Positions 32,258 through 43,234 of a stretch of 64,000 nt of DNA are shown piece after piece. How positions within the stretch are numbered: the first letter of the stretch is position 1; every line of letters begins with the position of its first letter. The stretch is from Siphonodentalium dalli. Taxonomy: Eukaryota > Mollusca > Scaphopoda > Gadilida > Siphonodentaliidae. Where the stretch lies: NCBI GenBank assembly GCA_032622095.1, contig CP136064.1, positions 259,449,863 to 259,513,862 of the forward strand, in the 5' to 3' direction. The notes beneath the pieces were generated by a model. That model did not search any database and was not told the origin of the DNA. It worked only from the letters and a program-made list of their open reading frames with translations. The translations under genes were made by a program, and so were the position numbers.

Positions 32258-32473
32258 TCAAGTCTGAGTTTAGTGTACATCACAATTATTCACCATTTGG
32301 GAACTTCAATCTGAGTCTATGTCTCCCATAGCAGATGACGCCATGCAGAATGAGGTCCCCAGAGGGTGAATTTAGTGATGTTAAAAAATAATTAGCCCAC
32401 AATGCGGGATAATGTCACGAAATTCACCCTCTCGGGACTTCATTCTGCAAATAACACACTAAACCAAGGCTTG
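32258..32473. mobile_element. GAGGTCCCCAGAGGG foldback element, partial
   Basis: Starts CAAGTCTGAGTTTAGTGT and ends ACACTAAACCAAGGCTTG, with the arm pair AATGAGGTCCCCAGAGGG / CCCTCTCGGGACTTCATT inside. The first arm pair of the full element is deleted. Confidence 0.65.
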
Positions 32474-32571
32474 CGTGTAGCTAGGTATCATATTTATCCA
32501 CATGACCAACATTATAGCCAGTTTATGACATCTTGGATACCACGTCACTATTGAGAAATTGGACGTCCAGG

Positions 32572-32676
32572 TACAGTAATGCCCTAAGTAATCGACTCCT
32601 TAACCACAGCAGAATTATGGGTAACGTTTCAGGATTTAGTCGGAAATATGGCTTGTTGCCATTCATCGGAAAGCTC
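32572..32676 (+). mobile_element. half copy of the CAGTAATGCCC MITE, cut at the apex
   Basis: Left arm only, from TACAGTAATGCCC to GGAAAGCTCT. The next bases (TGTATTGTATTATG) are unrelated. Confidence 0.75.
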
Positions 32677-32917
32677 TTGTATTGTATTATGTATCCTGAG
32701 AGGGGTGAAACCATTAGCCTTTATCAAGAAATCAATTCGTTGGCCATTGTTTATACAAACTATTATAGAAGGGAAGAGGCGATGTACTTGTGGTATATAT
32801 AAACAATAACGAATAGACTACTGGCAAACCATTGATACTGGTATTTTTCATAAATTGATTACGTTAAATTCTTGTCTCCCGTGTTTTCCCAACTCTTAAT
32901 GACAAAAACACACATAT

Positions 32918-32937
32918 CCCCCCCCCCCCCCCCCCCC
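32918..32937. repeat. C20 homopolymer
   Basis: A run of 20 C, preceded by CACATAT. Such runs are prone to assembly and polymerase slippage. Confidence 0.95.
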
Positions 32938-33229
32938 ACCAGGTTTACTCAACATACTCAGAGTAAATTATTATCATAAACTAATCATATCATCCAAACA
33001 AACTATTAGCATTGGTCATACTCCGAGCTTATCGACTGCTGGAGGAGGGGCGGGTTGGGGTTGGGAGGTTTGTGATATGCCATGCTTTCATGAGTCCGTT
33101 GTGTACGTTATCTTGGTCCGTACGTTGTGTTGACATGATCAGTTTCCTGTGTTAAGCTGTTGACATGGGAGTGTAAATTGTGATATAATGCAGAACTTCC
33201 AATTATTAATTGCAGCTAATAAATTTGAT

Positions 33230-33380
33230 ATAAGGATTAACTGTCATGTGGACTGTTTTTATGGAGATGTAACCGCGAGGTGAGTGGTCATAACTGTTCG
33301 GGTTTTACATACATGTTATGACCACTCACCTCGCGGTTACATCTCCATAAAAACAGTCCACATGACAGTTAATCCTTATA
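33230..33380. repeat. 65-bp perfect inverted repeat with 20-bp loop
   Basis: Left arm ATAAGGATTAACTGTCATG...GAGTGGTCATAAC (33230-33294), right arm the exact inverse (33315-33380), loop TGTTCGGGTTTTACATACAT. It matches none of the other palindromic families here. Confidence 0.85.
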
Positions 33381-33897
33381 TATATATACATTTTGCGAAA
33401 AAGCCACTTTTGTAAATGTATTTAAATCGAAAAGTGTATCGTGACAAAACCAGCCCAAAATATCCCATAGCACCCTTGGCAAAAGTTAACAGGAACAATT
33501 TCTCTTTATATTGAAACCCGATGATTTATTAAGTCAATCCTGCGTGAGTCCAAATGCGCCCAAAACATTACGCGTTCGTCTTTCCCAAACCTATGACGCG
33601 TCGATGTAATTATGAGGCTGCAGTTATGAGCTGTTGCGCGTTAACCGAGAAATAATTGCAACTAGCCATGTGGGCGCCGACTAATCAGAATGCTGGATTT
33701 AGTGATAATCACACTTAGTATGTAAATATATTGGAATAAATGCTATATTGCAAATCAATCTATCTGTAATACAACTAACACTTTATTGACATAAATACAA
33801 GTCGAGTTTTCCTTTGCGAAGACAGCCGCCATCTTTTATCAAATAAAAACAAGAAATGTCATGATCACGTCGTATAAGGTATGCATTATGCTTTATC
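33381..33897. other. no feature seen
   Basis: Moderately GC-rich unique DNA; no gene, RNA gene or repeat recognised. Confidence 0.4.
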
Positions 33898-34966
33898 ACG
33901 CTGCATGGTCATCCTATAATCCCTGCTGCTGGCAAGTAAACGCCGCTACGGGCGTCAGCAAAACACGAAGCGGGCGCGCATATGATATAATTTTCCACAA
34001 CAAGGTTGATTTAATTAGTTTCAAGTGGTGTATATAATAGTTGTGTTAGAAAATGGCCCCATATATAGATATATGGGGAAACGATTATGTAGGCTGTGAC
34101 AGAAGTCCGGGGATAATTCAGATAATCATTGTTACAGTAATGCCCTAATTAATCAACTCCTTAACCACAGCAGAATTATGGGTAACTTTTCAGGAAAATA
34201 TGGCTTGTTGCCATTCATCGGAAAGCTATCACTGAGAGCTTTCCGATGAATGGCAACAAGCCATATTTCCGACTAAAACCTGAAAAGTTACCCATAATTA
34301 TGCTGTGGTTAAGGAGTAGATTATTTAGGGCATTACTCTATTTCAAGGTTAATTCGACTTTCATCAATCAAAATATTCGTTACATGTATGAAGCTAGTTA
34401 TCTGACATAATCATCTATTGACGTGTTTTAAAATAAGCCCCCTGAATATCAATCCAGTAACCAGAATAATTAAGTCTTTCCAAACTTACCATACTGAGAT
34501 TAAGTAAACCCTGTGACGGGCGGCAGTAAACCCCGCTGCAGGCTTCAATCGAGCCCGTAACGGGTTTTACTCAAACAATTGGGAGTGCCATCAGAATTTT
34601 TTTTTTTTTTTCTTACATAACTTCAGCAAATATTGCTGGAAATGAAGATTTTAATAGCTTCCTAAGATATCTATTTGCTTCAATTTGAAGTGTAATATTC
34701 GAAATGACACAATATTGAAATATGGAATGTTTATTCTCACCATTCATCGGTCATTTTGTGACCAAATTGAGCCGTATTCTTCCATCTGTCAACAATTGTT
34801 AGATATCAGGTCCATCAAACACCGTGCGAATTCCGAATTATGCCGGTAAAAGCAAAATTAAAAGCAAAATAGCGCGCTAAACAAACTTACCGGTCATCTC
34901 GTAACTTGCCCGCAACGGTTTTTACTGAGTATTTGCCTGCAACGGGGATTATAGGATGACCAGCGT
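33898..34966. mobile_element. DNA transposon with ACGCTGGTCATCCTATAAT ends, copy 1
   Basis: Left end ACGCTGCATGGTCATCC, right end GGATTATAGGATGACCAGCGT. Subterminal CCGCTACGGGCGTCAG-type phrases recur near both ends (33950, 34510-34565, 34930). About 1.07 kb with no transposase seen. A CAGTAATGCCC MITE sits inside (34133-34340). The shared phrase around 34090 ('GGCTGTGACAGAAGTCCGGG') pairs it with copy 2. Confidence 0.65.
34133..34340. mobile_element. TA-flanked palindromic MITE nested in a transposon
   Basis: TACAGTAATGCCC to GGGCATTACTCTA, apex CTATCACTGAGAG. The left arm lacks ATTTAGTCGG, which the right arm keeps as CCGACTAAAA. Confidence 0.8.
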
Positions 34967-35239
34967 ATTTATGTTACTTGAAAATAGAATCTCTCTGTTG
35001 TGTGCGTTAATGGATGCAACTTAACGGACGCATCGCAGCCATCTGAATGCAAGGTAATCCAATTTATACACAATGCACGCAATGTTCCAACGGACTCGTC
35101 TGAATGCTACTTAGCATCATTAACGTCAGTGACATCATTTTTGCTCGGTGTTTCCTTCACCAATAAAACTGATGTCATGATACGGCAGCTGAAACGAAGA
35201 TAAACTCCAATAAACTAAACCTCAGAAATAGAATATTTA
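34967..35239. other. no feature seen
   Basis: Short spacer between the two transposon copies; a 67-codon frame is present without any recognisable motif. Confidence 0.35.
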
Positions 35240-36293
35240 AGCTGGTCATCCTATGATCCCCGCTGCAGGCAGTAATCACCGGTGTGGGGTGTCAGTAAAC
35301 CGCACATCGGGCTATAACAGTTAGAGTTTTCCATACCAGGGCTAGTCAAATTAGTTAAAAGTAGTCAATTTAGAAGTTATACCAATGGAAGACGTACATG
35401 TATATGATAGGCAATGCCTATTTATGCTGTGACAGGAGTTCAGAGAAAATTCAGATATCAGTTCTCGAGAAAAGCACAATCTAAGTGGAGCACATTTGGA
35501 ATGTCAGGGTAAACTTAAGTTTCATTCAGTAAAACTTTCATTGCAGACGCTTCTCGAGAATTCTTTTGTAAAAAAAGGATCAGTCTACAGTGATACCCTA
35601 AGTAATCGACTCCATAACCACAGCAGAATTATGGGTAACTTTTCAGGATTTAGTCGGAAATATGGCTTGTTGCCATTCATCGGAAAGCTCTCCCCGAGAG
35701 CTTTCCGATGAATGGCAACAAGCCATATTTCCGACTAAATCCTGAAAAGTTACCCATAATTCTGCTGTGGTTAAGGAGTCAATTACTTAGGGCATTACTG
35801 TATATGGGACACTCCTAACTCATATAAAGATTCCAACCCCTGGCAAAATTCTTGCCCGCATTGGGGTTTACTCCCACAATGTGGAGTGTCACATGCAATT
35901 GTCAATATTTTCCTACTTAAATGCAGAAAATTACAATGTTAATGTAGATTTAGTTTCCTAAGCTATATTTATCAATGGAACATTGACAACATTGTCCAAA
36001 TTTATCACCACACACTCATCTTGGAGCTGAATACACACAAACTTGAAACATGGAAGCTTATTCTCACACTTCATCGTGCATTTCGTCACTTTATCGAACT
36101 TTACTCGTCGAACTGTTAACATTTGGTTGAAGCTGGGTTCATCAAGCACCTCATGTATCCGGACTCGTGTCCGAAGAAAAACAATTAATAAAAAAACATT
36201 CCTCAAAACAAACCTACGTGTACTCTTCAATCGTGCCCGCAATGGGGTTTACTCAATATTCGCCCGCAGTGGGCATTATAGGATGACAAGCGT
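35240..36293. mobile_element. DNA transposon with GCTGGTCATCCTAT ends, copy 2
   Basis: Left end AGCTGGTCATCCTATGATCC with CCGCTGCAGGCAG following; right end GCCCGCAGTGGGCATTATAGG + ATGACAAGCGT. Same length class and inner phrases as copy 1, and it also carries a CAGTAATGCCC MITE, at a different place (35586-35802). No transposase recognised. Confidence 0.65.
35586..35802. mobile_element. TA-flanked palindromic MITE, full length, nested
   Basis: TACAGTGATACCC to GGGCATTACTGTA; the arms are nearly identical through the apex CTCTCCCCGAGAG. One of the best-preserved copies. Confidence 0.85.
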
Positions 36294-36350
36294 GATATTG
36301 CTTAACCCTGATTGAAGGCACCAAAATCACAAGATTATGAAGATAAGTTC

Positions 36351-36535
36351 GTTTATGATTTTGGGAAGTTAAATTTGTGGAAATGCCTCAAACAGAATAA
36401 CAGGTGGAAATTGCCATCATGATTGGATGATGAGACATGTGACTTTGGGAAGTTAAATTTGGTGAAATGCCTTAAACAGAATACCAGGTGGAAATTGCCA
36501 TCATGATTGGACGATAAGACATGAAGAAAATCAAT
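36351..36535. repeat. two tandem copies of about 86 bp
   Basis: The phrase 'TTTGGGAAGTTAAATTTG' to 'GCCATCATGATTGGA' is given twice with few differences. No function evident. Confidence 0.8.
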
Positions 36536-36744
36536 ACATTGCATGTGAGATGGAACAAGTGAGCCCTTATCGGCTGCATCCAAGGAGGTGAATGCCACTG
36601 ACTTACACAACATTATTTTACGAAGGAATGGAAATTCATTTCCTTAGGCCAATGAAAATTAACTGTCTGGGTTACGAGTCAGGAAAAATTATGGTCGGTA
36701 GACTTAAAAATTAAAGATGCATTATCCAATTAAAATAACACCCC

Positions 36745-37132
36745 TAAATTACTATTTCTTTGGCTTCGGGGATAACAAATATTTTATTCCAGTTGAGGAA
36801 CCCACTCATCAAAGCTCAGAGTGATCAGATATTGATTTTTGAAATTTGTTATTTCTCGTGATGTGTCTTTTTTATAGCCTGGAAAAAAGTTATCAAACAG
36901 ATGGTCTCGGACCAAATTGCGGATGAAGATGGATAACTCTAAAATCAATTGATAATACTGCCAAATTTTGTTGAACAACACTTTTTGGGAAAATTTATAC
37001 CATAGTATTTGTCAGTGGTTAGCATTATTTTGTTTAATTAATCGATTCTGATAACTAAAGCATATTTTGAAGAATTGTTGTTGTTGTAATTTGAAGATAT
37101 GCAGACCATCTGATCGGATTGAGTACCTTTAA
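36745..37132. mobile_element. TTAAAGGTACTC family element, left end missing
   Basis: Matches the complete copy at 47724-48200 from 'ACTATTTCTTTGGCTTCGGG' onward, including 'GAGGAACCCA' and 'TCAGATATTGATTTTTGAAA'. It ends GATTGAGTACCTTTAA. The other terminus is absent. Confidence 0.65.
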
Positions 37133-37265
37133 TTTAAATTTTTTTTCTCAAATCAGTGAGAAGCCAGATTTATAAAATAAATTGACCTGAGTTATGGCCC
37201 TTTGTTCTTCAATTTTCTCCAATTTTTTTCCTTTCTTCCAACAGATATGAACTAATTTCAATAAT

Positions 37266-38034
37266 TGTCCCCCGACGTTTCCGTCGGAGGACTATAGAAA
37301 TGACCCTCGTCCGTCCCGTCCGTCCGTCCGTGCGTCCGTGCGTCCGTGCGTCCGTGTGTCCGTGCGTCCGAGATTGGGTACCTTCATGGTGTAATCAACT
37401 CCTCCTACAGTTTTAAACGTAGAGATTTGAAACTCTGGGATATTGTTCCTAACATGTTGGTGATTTGCAACATCTATAAAGCTAATCAAAAATATAATTT
37501 TTTCCATATTTTTGGGGGGGTTTTCGACTTAGAAAATTTGGAACATTTTTGCCTTTTGGATGAGATTGGGTACCTTCATGGTGTAATCAACTCCTCCTAC
37601 AGTTTTAAATGTAGAGATTTGAAACTCTGGGATATTGTTCCTAACATGTTGGTGATTTGCAACATCTATATAGCTAATCAAAAATATCATTTTTTCCATA
37701 TTTTTGGGGGGTTTTCGACTTAGAAAATTTTGAACATTTTTGCCTTTTGGATGAGATTGGGTACCTTCATGGTGTAATCAACTCCTCCTACAGTTTTAAA
37801 TGTAGAGATTTGAAACTCTGGGATATTGTTCCTAACATGTTGGTGATTTGCAACATCTATATAGCTAATACAAAAATATCATTTTTTTCGTGTTTGCATG
37901 CATTTGTTCATCGGGTTGTTTTGTCCAAGAAATTTTGCGGTGGTTTGCAACATCTATATACTGTATAACATTGTTGCAAATAGTATCCTACAAACAAATC
38001 CAATCATGAAGTTTACCACTCGAGTCGGGGGACA
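37266..38034. mobile_element. TGTCCCCCGAC element with three 190-bp internal repeats
   Basis: Ends TGTCCCCCGACG and CGAGTCGGGGGACA are inverted, with CCGACG/CGTCGG and a GTCCGTCCGTG run inside the left end. Three copies of a roughly 190-bp block ('GAGATTGGGTACCTTCATGG' ... 'GGTGATTTGCAACATC') start at 37371, 37561 and 37752. Frames across the blocks only repeat each other. Non-autonomous. Confidence 0.7.
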
Positions 38035-38228
38035 TGTGGTCTGCGACCTTTTATTTTAGATGTACAAACATACTTGCCACACTGTCTCGAATTAGTGCGA
38101 TATTATTTTTGCCTAAGTTATGGCCTTTAGTTTCTAAAATTATTTGCATTCACAGCTTAAACCACATCTGAATTCAACTTGCTCGAGTTAGAATTGTGAT
38201 GATTTTGGAGTTTCTGGATCGTCACTTC

Positions 38229-38713
38229 TATGGGAGGCCAAATTCACATTTATTAATAATTGTGCTTCAGCGCAATTCAATTGCGCTTCAGCGCAATTCA
38301 ATTGCGCTTCAGCGCAATCAATTGCACTTCAGCGCAATTCAATTGTGCTTCAGTGCAATCCAATTGCGTTTCAGCACAATCCAAAATTAATTGCGCTGAA
38401 GCGCAATTAATTTTCCATATATGGCTAACCCCCCCCCCCCCAGTTAATTAATGAATTGAATTGAATTGAATTGCAATTATTTTCCCATATATGGGCACCC
38501 CCCAGTTAATTAATGAGTAAATCCAATAGAAAATGATCTATTCAGGGGTGTAAGCTTGTAACAATAATTGCGCTTCAGCACAATTCAATTGCGCTTCAGT
38601 GCAATTGATATGAATCAAGCTGAATTGCACTGAAGCATAATTGAATTGCACTGAAGCATAATTGGATTGCGCTGAAGGGCAATTATTAATAAATGTGAAT
38701 TTGGCCTCCCATA
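38229..38713. mobile_element. foldback transposon, 34-bp perfect TIR, CACTTC 6-bp duplication
   Basis: The first 34 bp (starting TATGGGAGGCCAAATTCACA) are exactly inverted at the right end. CACTTC flanks it on both sides (38223-38228 and 38714-38719). The interior is filled with TTGCGCTTCAGCGCAA palindromes, repeated about ten times in inverted blocks, a short C run and TTGAATTGAATTG. No coding sequence. Confidence 0.85.
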
Positions 38714-38879
38714 CACTTCAGTATTTATTCTCCAACCTGCCCATGTTTTAATTTGCACCATGTGGGTATTCCAATACTGGTTGTGCAACCTCTTATTGAA
38801 CTTATTTTCTGAAAACATTTCCCAACAAAGAATAGGAATCCTTATGCACTTTATCTTTTTGTATGTCTTGTCATCTGCT

Positions 38880-39070
38880 AATTTTTCCTGAACATCCCTC
38901 CCTCCAAATGAATAATGGTCGTTTGTTGAACTTATTATTTGAACATTTCCCCCAATAAATATGAATTCTGCAACTCTTTTATTATCTTTCGTCCATGCTT
39001 ATATTTCCTAAACATCCCTCGAGAAGAATAATATACCATTCCAATGTATTCTTCTATATCTTTATTACAC
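38880..39070. repeat. fragments of the GTTCAACAAACGAC family
   Basis: 'CTGAACATCCCTCCCTCC', 'GTCGTTTGTTGAACTTATT' and 'AACATTTCCC', then 'CTAAACATCCCTCGAG' and 'ATTCCAATGTATTC'. At least two partial copies next to each other. Confidence 0.6.
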
Positions 39071-39301
39071 GCTTGTTCCTAGAAGTACAGTGTTATTGCT
39101 GTTCCATATTTACAAATCCGTAAGTTCCATACGCATCTCGTTGACGTAAAATGATGTACATGACATTCGCCTCAACCATGAAACTTGAACTATTTAAATA
39201 AAAGAATCATCACAGATGACAAACACACCCTGTATGAGCCTAAATAAACCTTCTAATCCTGTATTTTTAATTCACAGATTCTAGGACGCGAAGCGTGTAA
39301 T

Positions 39302-41080
39302 AAACACAGAATGACACGATGTGTACATGGGTTTGTCGATACAGCACGAGTGCTGTCGCAGAAGGATAGAACTTGAGGGGCATTTTACCAAAATGTCCTA
39401 GGATATCCTAGGAATTCCTAGGATATCCTAGGAATAAAAGCTTGGAAATGTTAGGAAAATTCCTTGGAATTCCTAGGATATCCTAGGATTAAAGACCTTG
39501 GAAAAGCTGGGAAATCCTTGGGGCGGTATTGGCCCGTTTCAAGTTCGGAAAATCTTGGAATACCTCAGCAAATTAAACCGAGCTTATCCAAGGATTTCCA
39601 AGCTTTACAAAATCTTAATCATAACTTTACCAAGGTTTCCAATCTAGCTTTACCTAGCTTTACCAAGGTTCCAGCCTAACTTTACCTAGCTTTACCAAGC
39701 TTTACCAAGGTTCCAGCCTAGCTTTACCTAGCTTTACCAAGGTTCCAGCCTAGCTTTACCTAGCTTTACCAAGCTTTACCAAGGTTCCAGCCTAGCTTTA
39801 CCTAGCTTTACCAAGGTTCCAGCTCAGCTTTTCCAAGCTTTACCAAGGTTCCAGCCTAGCTTTTCCAAGCTTTACCAAGCTTTCCAGCCTAACTTTACCA
39901 AGCTTTACCAAGGTTGTAAATGACCTTGGCCAAGGTTGAAACCCAGCTTTACCAAGCTTTACCAAGGTTGCAATTGTTTTGTATTTAAAAGTTGAAAATC
40001 TCTAATGACACTGCAAAGGCTTCAACTTTGACAATATTATCATCATTAATAATGATACAATCTCTTGAAATTTACAACAGTCATGAACCATGCCATATAA
40101 TCATTCATGATATTATTCATTCAAAGTTCACTTTTCAGTTAGAATTTTGTTATTCTATTTAGATTGAGATAAATGGTACCTTATACCCTGTAAAATGTAT
40201 AGAATAATATTCACAGGTATATGTTTATGGATCTGAGGTATTTGGAGTGTGATAAAACAGTTAAATTAGATAAATTAGCTGAGAATATATAATGATAGAG
40301 ACAAGCCTTTGGAATGAAAAGGTAGATAGTGGTCCTGAAGGTTATTCTTGGAAATGGTAAAGTAATTGTTAACATAATATCATAAATAAAAATATCACTA
40401 CAACCATATTCTATGAGTCAAATAGAAAACATTAGGGCCACACAAGCAATAACTTACCTTAAGATTGTTGTGATAAAACATGGATTTAAACTCAGTGCAA
40501 CAGTTAATTAAAAATGCTGCCACAGACAACAGTGACGTCTGCATAGTCACGTGACCCAGTCATGTGACCTACAACTAAGCTTTACCAAGCTTTTCCAAGG
40601 ATTTCCAAGCTTTACTTAACTTTACCAAGGTTTGATTAGGATTTCCTAGCTTTTCCAAGCTTTTCCCACTTTATGTGCAACCTTGGTAAAGCTTGGTAAA
40701 GTTAGGTAAAATTTAGATCCAAGCTTTACTCAGCTTTACCAAGGTTTGGTCAACACTGAGTCAAGGATTTCCAAGCTTTTCCAAGCTTTTCAAAGGTTTA
40801 ACTTTATGTGACAACGTTGGTAAACCTTAGATACAAGCTTTACTTAGCTTTACCAAGGTTCCAACCAAGGATTTCCAAACTTTGCTGAAGAGTACATTTT
40901 TTCATTCAAAAAGCTTGGATCAAACCTAGGAAATCCTATGAATTCCTAGGATTCCCAAACTTCTTTAAAAAAGCTTGGATTTCTTTTTGCAAGGGAATTA
41001 AGCGCCTCTCGTTCTATCCTTCTGCGTCAGTACTTGTGCTGTATCGACAAACCCATTTACACATCATGTCGTTCTGTGTA
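39302..41080. mobile_element. 1.78-kb foldback element filled with CTTTACCAAG words
   Basis: Long terminal inverted repeats of about 75 bp: 'ACACAGAATGACACGATGTG' ... 'CAGAAGGATAGAACTTG' at the left and the inverse at 41000-41080. Inside come a block of 'TCCTAGGATATCCTAGG' palindromes, then dense repeats of AGCTTTACCAAGG with CCAGCCT, an AT-rich core (39970-40560), and the words again with CCTAGG near the right end. A diverged solo end lies at 22305-22410. Confidence 0.75.
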
Positions 41081-41270
41081 TAAATGAGATAATCCATTTG
41101 GTAAATAAAGGGATAAACATGCATTTAGTTTTTTTTTTTTTTCCGTTTTAGGCTTCTTACTAAGGACCAGTTAGTACAAAAGTCTTTAGGGATAATATCA
41201 ACAGAGGCTCAGATGTAAGTGAAGGCCATGTGACTTTAGAGATGCTCTATTTCTTCACGGCAGCACTTTC

Positions 41271-41293
41271 AACAACAACAACAACAACAACAA
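41271..41293. repeat. (AAC)n microsatellite
   Basis: About seven AAC units. Confidence 0.95.
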
Positions 41294-41363
41294 ACTCTCT
41301 ATGGAACTCCCTTTCAAGGCACGTTTAAACTATTGTTGCTAAAAACATACAAAAGCAACCCTG

Positions 41364-41621
41364 TTAACCCTACCATGACTGGAGCTTCCTGAAATTTTTT
41401 GAAAACCCTGTGCCAGTGCATTCTCTTATATATGCGAGTTGCCCATAGGGCGCCTTGCATATATAATAGAATGCATTGGCTAACAATATTTACATTGACA
41501 TTGTAAGCCAGTGCATTCTCTTATATATGTGAGGCTCTCTATGGGAGACTCACATATAAAAGAAAATGCACTGGATCTTAATAATGCTGCTCCAGCGCAA
41601 CTCCCGTCATGAAAGGGTTAA
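41364..41621. mobile_element. piggyBac-like MITE, CATGACGGGAG subtype
   Basis: TTAACCCTACCATGACTGGAG at the left and CTCCCGTCATGAAAGGGTTAA at the right. It contains two hairpin cassettes (CAGTGCATTCTCTTATATATG). It defines a third kind of terminus around the same inner cassette. Confidence 0.75.
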
Positions 41622-41635
41622 TTAGCATTGGCTAT

Positions 41636-42498
41636 TAGTCTGGTCGATAAACTCAAAGTTTAGGGTCAACCTAGAAAAAATTCGGACTAAGTTGGTTTTG
41701 ATACCATTTTGAAGAGGAAGCTCTCCTCTATAACATATCCAAAATCTGCTTTGAACATGTTTTGTAATAGTCAATTGTGTGCATCACCACAATTTGTAAG
41801 CAGTTGCATGGCACGCTGGGATAATAATTACCATTTTCCATATTTTGGCGGCCATTTTGGCCGCCATTTTGAGCCAAAGTGACAATTTTGGTACTATTGA
41901 GTTTGAATATCAATAAGATATAGACTACATCACTTACATTGCACAGTTCTTCCCATTCTTGATGAAATATGACTAGAATCCCAATGGGGATCTTTTATGA
42001 AATGTTATATCGCGTTTTGTAAAATCGAATTTTTGAAGGGGTGTGGACCCCACGAACAGCATATTTCATTTCTCCAGTGGTCAGTTAACATGCTAAATAC
42101 AAAATAAAGTCACAATTCTCAACCAGTTCCAAACCACATAAACTTATCTTAAAGATATTTGTAAAAAAACTTTTAAATTCATCTTCCGGTCGATATTTTG
42201 GTGGCCGTCTTGGACGATGAGTTCCAATTTTGGCACATAAAAGTGGCGTTATGTCTTAGCTTCACAAAAATGTATACATGTATATACATATGACAAGATG
42301 TTCTCACTATAATTGCATCACGCTGACTTATAGGAAAATGGCAGCCATCTTGGACGCCATCTTGAATTACAAAAAATGCTCAAAGTGGATTTTAGCTGAT
42401 TTTGGATATGTTATAGAGGATATATTCCTCTTCAAAATGGTATGCAAACCAACTTAGTCCAAATTTTTTCTAGGTCAAACCTTTTATCGACCAGACTA
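41636..42498. mobile_element. 863-bp foldback element, TAGTCTGGTCGATAA ends
   Basis: Terminal inverted repeats of about 105 bp: 'TAGTCTGGTCGATAAACTC' ... 'CTATAACATATCCAAAATC' at 41636-41745 and the diverged inverse at 42395-42498. The interior has several GGCGGCCATTTTGGCC-like phrases. No open frame of note. Confidence 0.75.
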
Positions 42499-42629
42499 TA
42501 TAGGCTGAGTCGAGAAATACATGTAATTAAATTTTCGTTGGCTAATTTTTAGCTGAGGCAAATTTATGAACCTGCCAATGTTTTGTGCAAAGTTGAAACA
42601 AATTGCTGCAGACATTGTCTTTTTTTCAA

Positions 42630-42925
42630 TTTCTCTATCCCCCAATTTGCAGAACATAAATTGAATAATCGAGCCGACTAATGGGTGAACATCACCAACT
42701 TCAACTGGGGAACTTCAATCTGATCCTTGGTCTCCCATAGCAGCTGAGGCCTAAAAAGAAAAAGTAACTAAAAACAGTGTTAATTTGAGACTATAGATAT
42801 TTCTCAGAAGATGAGGCCTAAGCAGAATGAGTTCCCCAGCGGGTGAATATGGTGATGCAAACCTGCTGTGTGGGGTAGCATCACTAAAGTCACCCCTCTG
42901 GGGGACCTCATTCTGCTGATGTCAG
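42630..42925. mobile_element. GAGGTCCCCAGAGGG foldback family, partial
   Basis: Internal part with CTCCCATAGCAGCTGAGGCC and AGATGAGGCCTAAGCAGAAT, followed by a diverged arm pair (GAGTTCCCCAGCGGG / CCTCTGGGGGACCTCATT). Confidence 0.65.
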
Positions 42926-42980
42926 ACACCTGATTTTCAAGGTTTGTTGTGATCTTTCATGAGAGTACATCATTCCCAGG

Positions 42981-43234
42981 CAAGCCTTGAAATAGGGTGT
43001 CTGTCATTTGCAGAATGAGGTCCCCAGAGGGTGAATTTAGTGATGCTACCCCACATAGCGGGCTAGCATCACCAAATTCACCCTCTGGGAACCTCATTCT
43101 GCTGAGGTGTAAGCAGAATGAGGTCCCCAGAGGGTGAATTTGGTGATGCTAGCCCGCTATGCGGGGTAGATTCACTAAATTCACTCTCTGGGGACCTCAT
43201 TCTGCAAATGACAGACACCCTATTTCAAGGCTTG
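42981..43234. mobile_element. GAGGTCCCCAGAGGG foldback element, short complete form
   Basis: CAAGCCTTGAAATAGGGTGT and ACACCCTATTTCAAGGCTTG are exact inverse ends. Two arm pairs lie between, each with a CCCGCTATGCGGGG-type apex. Confidence 0.75.

Noticed and set aside
37346-37968. A gene coding for the repeated EIGYLHGVINSSYSF peptide
   Set aside because: The three copies are tandem 190-bp blocks within a transposon with TGTCCCCCGAC ends.
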